From positions 1 through 9,240 of the forward strand of contig NVRR01000113.1 of the NCBI GenBank assembly GCA_002732675.1: a stretch of DNA of 9,240 nt, read 5' to 3'. This DNA is from Sneathiella sp. GTDB lineage: Bacteria > Pseudomonadota > Alphaproteobacteria > Sneathiellales > Sneathiellaceae. The notes under the pieces were generated by a model. That model was not told the origin of the DNA, did not search any database, and saw nothing but the letters and a program-made list of their open reading frames with translations. The translations under genes and the position numbers were made by a program. Shown here one piece after another: positions 7,704 to 9,240 of the stretch (position 1 is its first letter; the number at the start of each line of letters is the position of its first letter).

Positions 7704-7922
7704 TTAAAATATGCAACTATTCTCGCCGGTTGCTGTCATTGTGAAACTTCCACCGACCGCCGTACAGAAATCATCAGTTATACTTGTGAATGATGTAAGA
7801 ACAGATTCGCCCGTTGCCGTAAAAGCCACAACTCCAACGACCGCGACAAGTGCCGCAATTAGGCCATATTCAATTGCTGTCGCACCAGCTTCGTCTTTTA
7901 GAAAAGTAATATGCTTGACCAT
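7704..7922 (-). CDS. Second Flp/Fap-family prepilin
   Basis: A small prepilin of 72 residues, the structural subunit (or a minor variant) of the Flp pilus. The leader MVKHITFLKDEAG is followed by the Flp signature ATAIEYGLIAALVA; cleavage would fall after Gly13, leaving Glu at position +5 of the mature protein, and the hydrophobic polymerisation helix spans about 14-36. It is closely similar to the upstream pilin (8063-8284) through the helix and diverges in the C-terminal half. It ends with a cysteine pair, Cys53 and Cys70, that the paralogue also has. The start is fixed by GGAGG 5 nt before the ATG. It is separated from the first pilin by 140 bp holding strong hairpins, so it may be expressed at a different level. 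Confidence 0.93.
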   Translation of the reverse strand: MVKHITFLKDEAGATAIEYGLIAALVAVVGVVAFTATGESVLTSFTSITDDFCTAVGGSFTMTATGENSCIF

Positions 7923-7966
7923 AATAACCTCCGGACCAATAGTGTCTTTCTGTTTTCAAAATCAAG

Positions 7967-8054
7967 AAGATCAATCTTATGAGAAAGTTGGGTGGGCCGC
8001 GCAGAACGCGCCCCACCCCGCATTTATATTACGTAAGTATATAATACTACGTAA
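7967..8054 (-). other. Inter-pilin hairpins: RNA stability or partial termination
   Basis: Just after the first pilin stop, minus-strand RNA can form two stem-loops. The first (8029-8054) pairs TTACGTAGTAT with ATACTTACGTAA with one bulged A. The second (7990-8018) is a GC-rich stem: GGGTGGG with CCCACCC, one G-G mismatch, then four more pairs. A short perfect dyad AAGATTGATCTT (7978-7967) follows. The T-run after the GC-rich stem is poor (AACTTTCT), so full intrinsic termination is doubtful; partial termination or protection of the upstream pilin message from 3' decay is more likely. The pairings are seen; the function is inferred. Confidence 0.5.
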
Positions 8055-8062
8055 GCCAAAAA

Positions 8063-8284
8063 TTACGCACAGCCTGGATCAACTCCGTTTGAAGCAGCCG
8101 TCCAAGTACCACCGGCACCGGTACAAAGCTCTTCAGCAACATTGGTAAATGCTGTTGTGATAGATTCCCCAAGTGCTGTAAAGGCTACAACACCAACCAG
8201 AGCAACAAGCGCGGCGATCAGGCCATATTCGATAGCCGTCGCACCGGATTCGTCATTAACGAAAGAACGGATTACTTTAATCAT
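8063..8284 (-). CDS. Major Flp/Fap-family prepilin candidate (PilA-like)
   Basis: The promoter-proximal prepilin, 73 residues, and probably the major Flp pilus subunit. The leader ends in NDESG, followed by ATAIEYGLIAALVALVGVVA; cleavage after Gly14 leaves Glu at mature position +5, as in Flp pilins, and the hydrophobic helix runs about 15-37. The C-terminal part carries Cys54 and Cys72, 17 residues apart. At about 59 mature residues it is a little longer than typical Flp subunits. A TTG 15 codons upstream (8329) keeps the frame open, but the ATG at 8284 has AGGAG at 7 nt and gives a normal short leader, so I use it. It has a long structured 5' leader and a CtrA-type box upstream. Confidence 0.94.
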   Translation of the reverse strand: MIKVIRSFVNDESGATAIEYGLIAALVALVGVVAFTALGESITTAFTNVAEELCTGAGGTWTAASNGVDPGCA

Positions 8285-8302
8285 TTTCAGTCTCCTAAAA
8301 TT

Positions 8303-8319
8303 CGGGAATTTATTCCCAA
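8303..8319 (-). promoter_or_regulatory. Hairpin directly upstream of the pilin ribosome-binding site
   Basis: Minus-strand RNA reads TTGGGAATAAATTCCCGAA just before TTTTAGGAG, the Shine-Dalgarno of the first pilin. GGGAA pairs with TTCCC around a TAAA loop, and the stem extends by a U-G and a U-A pair. The stem ends a few nt before the Shine-Dalgarno, so it could keep the site single-stranded or block 5' decay. The function is inferred. Confidence 0.45.
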
Positions 8320-8342
8320 CACTAAACAAAACTTGGTTGTCA

Positions 8343-8467
8343 GCTCCTCAAGGTTGTCTTTACCCATCGGTGCCTAGACTTTTTAGCCCGCGATAAACCC
8401 GCAACCAGAAAAGCCCCTTAAAGTTAAAGCGCTTCCCAAGTTCGTCTTGCCTCGCGCCTTGAGGAGC
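8343..8467 (-). promoter_or_regulatory. Structured 5' leader of first pilin, possible cis-RNA
   Basis: An exact 11-bp inverted repeat (GCTCCTCAAGG / CCTTGAGGAGC, at 8457-8467 and 8343-8353) closes a 125-nt domain that starts about where transcription would begin below the CtrA-type box. Inside are a 24-nt imperfect hairpin (8411-8434), a small stem (8388-8404) and GTCT/AGAC with ACC/GGT nested within (8356-8379). The 24-nt hairpin pairs better as minus-strand RNA (a U-G pair replaces an A-C mismatch), which supports transcription with the pilin. AACTTGG inside the domain (8442-8436) is complementary to CCAAGTT just outside it (8336-8330), which allows a pseudoknot or an alternative fold. It matches no riboswitch class I can recall. 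It could also be a separate small RNA. Confidence 0.45.
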
Positions 8468-8499
8468 ATTTAAACCCGAATTTCTTAATCAATAGTTAA
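8468..8499 (-). promoter_or_regulatory. Candidate CtrA-activated promoter of the pilin operon
   Basis: TTAA-TCAATAG-TTAA (8485-8499, plus-strand reading) is a perfect match to the CtrA consensus TTAA-N7-TTAA. On the minus strand it is followed by a -10-like TTTAAAT (8474-8468) about 21 nt from the box centre, predicting a transcript start near 8463 and a pilin leader of about 180 nt. CtrA drives pilA in Caulobacter, so the logic fits. Binding and the start site are inferred. Confidence 0.55.
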
Positions 8500-8505
8500 A
8501 ATAAA

Positions 8506-8523
8506 ACGGTTTTTTAGAACCGT
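8506..8523. repeat. 6-bp inverted repeat, possible operator
   Basis: ACGGTT-TTTTAG-AACCGT is a perfect dyad with a 6-nt spacer, lying 6 nt from the CtrA-type box on the side away from the pilin. It may be a second regulator's operator for the pilin promoter or part of the divergent tadG-like control region. No regulator can be named from the sequence. Confidence 0.35.
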
Positions 8524-8741
8524 GTAAAAAGTAAAAATATATACAATTTAGTACTATTTTTTAATTTATGTAGTAATTAATATTTTTTTTCCTAATATTA
8601 TAATATACTAAAAATATACTACTAATTACTTATTACATATCTCTCTATATTTGAGGGAAATTTTATAAAAATTGATTTTTGTTATTTATATAAAGTTAAG
8701 TTTTTAAGCCGATATTGGGTCCAATCTGATTTACATATTAA
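8524..8741. other. AT-rich divergent intergenic region
   Basis: About 218 bp made almost entirely of A and T, with no open reading frame that looks coding. It holds two copies of ATATACTA 11 bp apart (8603-8610 and 8614-8621) and an inverted pair AGTAATTA / TAATTACT (starting near 8571 and ending near 8630). It must contain the promoter of the plus-strand tadG-like gene, but I see no convincing -35/-10 pair. Such DNA is often curved and bound by nucleoid proteins. Confidence 0.5.
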
Positions 8742-9240
8742 ATGAGTGGTATCAGCATGGACAAGAGACATATCCTCGGTTCGTTTCGCCGAACCCTTAA
8801 AGATTTCGTTGGAAACAACCGCGGCGCTTCTGCGGTGATTATCGCTTTTCTGGCCATCCCCCTGTTTGGTTTCATCGGCCTTTCCGTCGATCTTGGCCGG
8901 GCCTATGTTCTAAAATCCAAGCTATCGACAGCCCTCGACGCTGCAGGGCTCGCCGCTGGGCGTAATATTTTCTCTCCTGATGCAGAAATTTATGCAGACG
9001 CCCAAAAATACTTCGATGCAAATTTCCCTTCAGGCTATATGGGCACCGTCCCTATCACTATGGATGCGACGACAATTAGCTGGGACACCGACAAGGAAAA
9101 TATAACTCTGGCAGTCCGTGCCGACATGGACACAACTTTCATGCATGTATTAAATCAGTCATCACTGACAGTTGGTGCTAATACTGAGATCAAACGCGAC
9201 AACCGCGGCATGGAACTCGTCATGGTCCTTGATAATACGG
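8742..9240 (+). CDS. tadG: TadG-like pilus protein with VWA domain (5' part)
   Basis: The frame is open to the window end and gives 166 residues. After a basic N-terminus comes the TadE/TadG signature: 'NNRGASAVIIAFLAIPLFGF' (25-44), one membrane segment, then 'SVDLGRAYVLKSKLSTALDA' (48-67). A periplasmic stretch follows, and the last visible residues 'GMELVMVLDNT' are the first strand and Asp of a von Willebrand A domain, whose metal site usually continues as DNTGSM. TadG-type proteins are pseudopilin-like, membrane-anchored factors of the Tad system. Two starts are possible: ATG 8742 has no ribosome-binding site; ATG 8757 has a weak GAGTGG 7 nt upstream and may be the real one. The gene is transcribed away from the pilins, so it is controlled separately. 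The total length cannot be seen. Confidence 0.87.
   Translation, partial: MSGISMDKRHILGSFRRTLKDFVGNNRGASAVIIAFLAIPLFGFIGLSVDLGRAYVLKSKLSTALDAAGLAAGRNIFSPDAEIYADAQKYFDANFPSGYMGTVPITMDATTISWDTDKENITLAVRADMDTTFMHVLNQSSLTVGANTEIKRDNRGMELVMVLDNT

Noticed and set aside
7711..8148. Plus-strand open frame (145 codons) across both pilin genes
   Set aside because: It is antisense to two clear Flp pilins and their spacer; the pilin frames have family motifs and ribosome-binding sites, this one has none.
8285..8329. Upstream TTG start for the first pilin
   Set aside because: It would lengthen the leader by 15 residues; the ATG at 8284 has an ideal AGGAG and a normal Flp leader length.
8343..8467. A known riboswitch class (c-di-GMP I/II, SAM-II, cobalamin) or 6S RNA
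   Set aside because: I looked for the conserved core sequences I know of these classes and found none, so I leave the element unnamed.
8603..8621. Replication-origin iterons
   Set aside because: There are only two 8-bp copies in AT-rich DNA, with no rep gene or DnaA boxes nearby.
1..9240. CRISPR arrays, tRNA/rRNA genes, insertion sequences
   Set aside because: No regularly spaced repeats, no tRNA-like cloverleaf or rRNA sequence, and no transposase or terminal inverted repeats with target duplications were seen.

Overview
The window is most of a Tad/Flp (type IVc) pilus locus. Gene set, order and regulatory signals point to an alphaproteobacterium: the order pilin-cpaA-cpaB-cpaC-cpaD-cpaE-cpaF-tadB-tadC is the Caulobacter/rhizobial arrangement, and there are two perfect TTAA-N7-TTAA CtrA-type boxes at the two places where transcription of the locus would be expected to start. 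Genes are of moderate GC content; the intergenic DNA is very AT-rich. I cannot name a genus.

Layout. Everything from 8284 down to 1 reads on the minus strand. Two paralogous Flp prepilins (8063-8284 and 7704-7922) come first, separated by strong hairpins. The slot normally held by the prepilin peptidase cpaA/tadV (7251-7600) contains only a broken, shortened relic, readable in three different frames and lacking the middle of the enzyme. Next come cpaB (inner-membrane/periplasmic protein), cpaC (outer-membrane secretin), cpaD (lipoprotein), cpaE/tadZ (ParA-like localisation factor), cpaF/tadA (motor ATPase), tadB (inner-membrane platform) and the first six codons of a gene that is almost certainly tadC. 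These genes are packed with gaps of -4 to 14 nt and several ribosome-binding sites overlap the preceding stop codon, so they form one translationally coupled operon. On the plus strand, diverging from the pilins across a 457-bp gap, is the start of a TadG-like protein that enters a von Willebrand A domain at the window edge.

How they work together. CpaF powers assembly and TadB/TadC form the platform that adds processed Flp subunits; CpaE places the machine; CpaC is the outer-membrane channel, with CpaD and CpaB as partners; TadG is a pilus-associated pseudopilin-like protein. The peptidase that should cleave the Flp prepilins appears dead here, so processing must rely on a peptidase encoded elsewhere or the system is impaired.

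Most unusual points: the cpaA relic; a 125-nt structured region with pseudoknot potential in the pilin leader, directly below a CtrA-type box; a second CtrA-type box before cpaB; a C-terminal cysteine pair in both pilins; and an internal duplication of the N-terminal helical module in CpaF.
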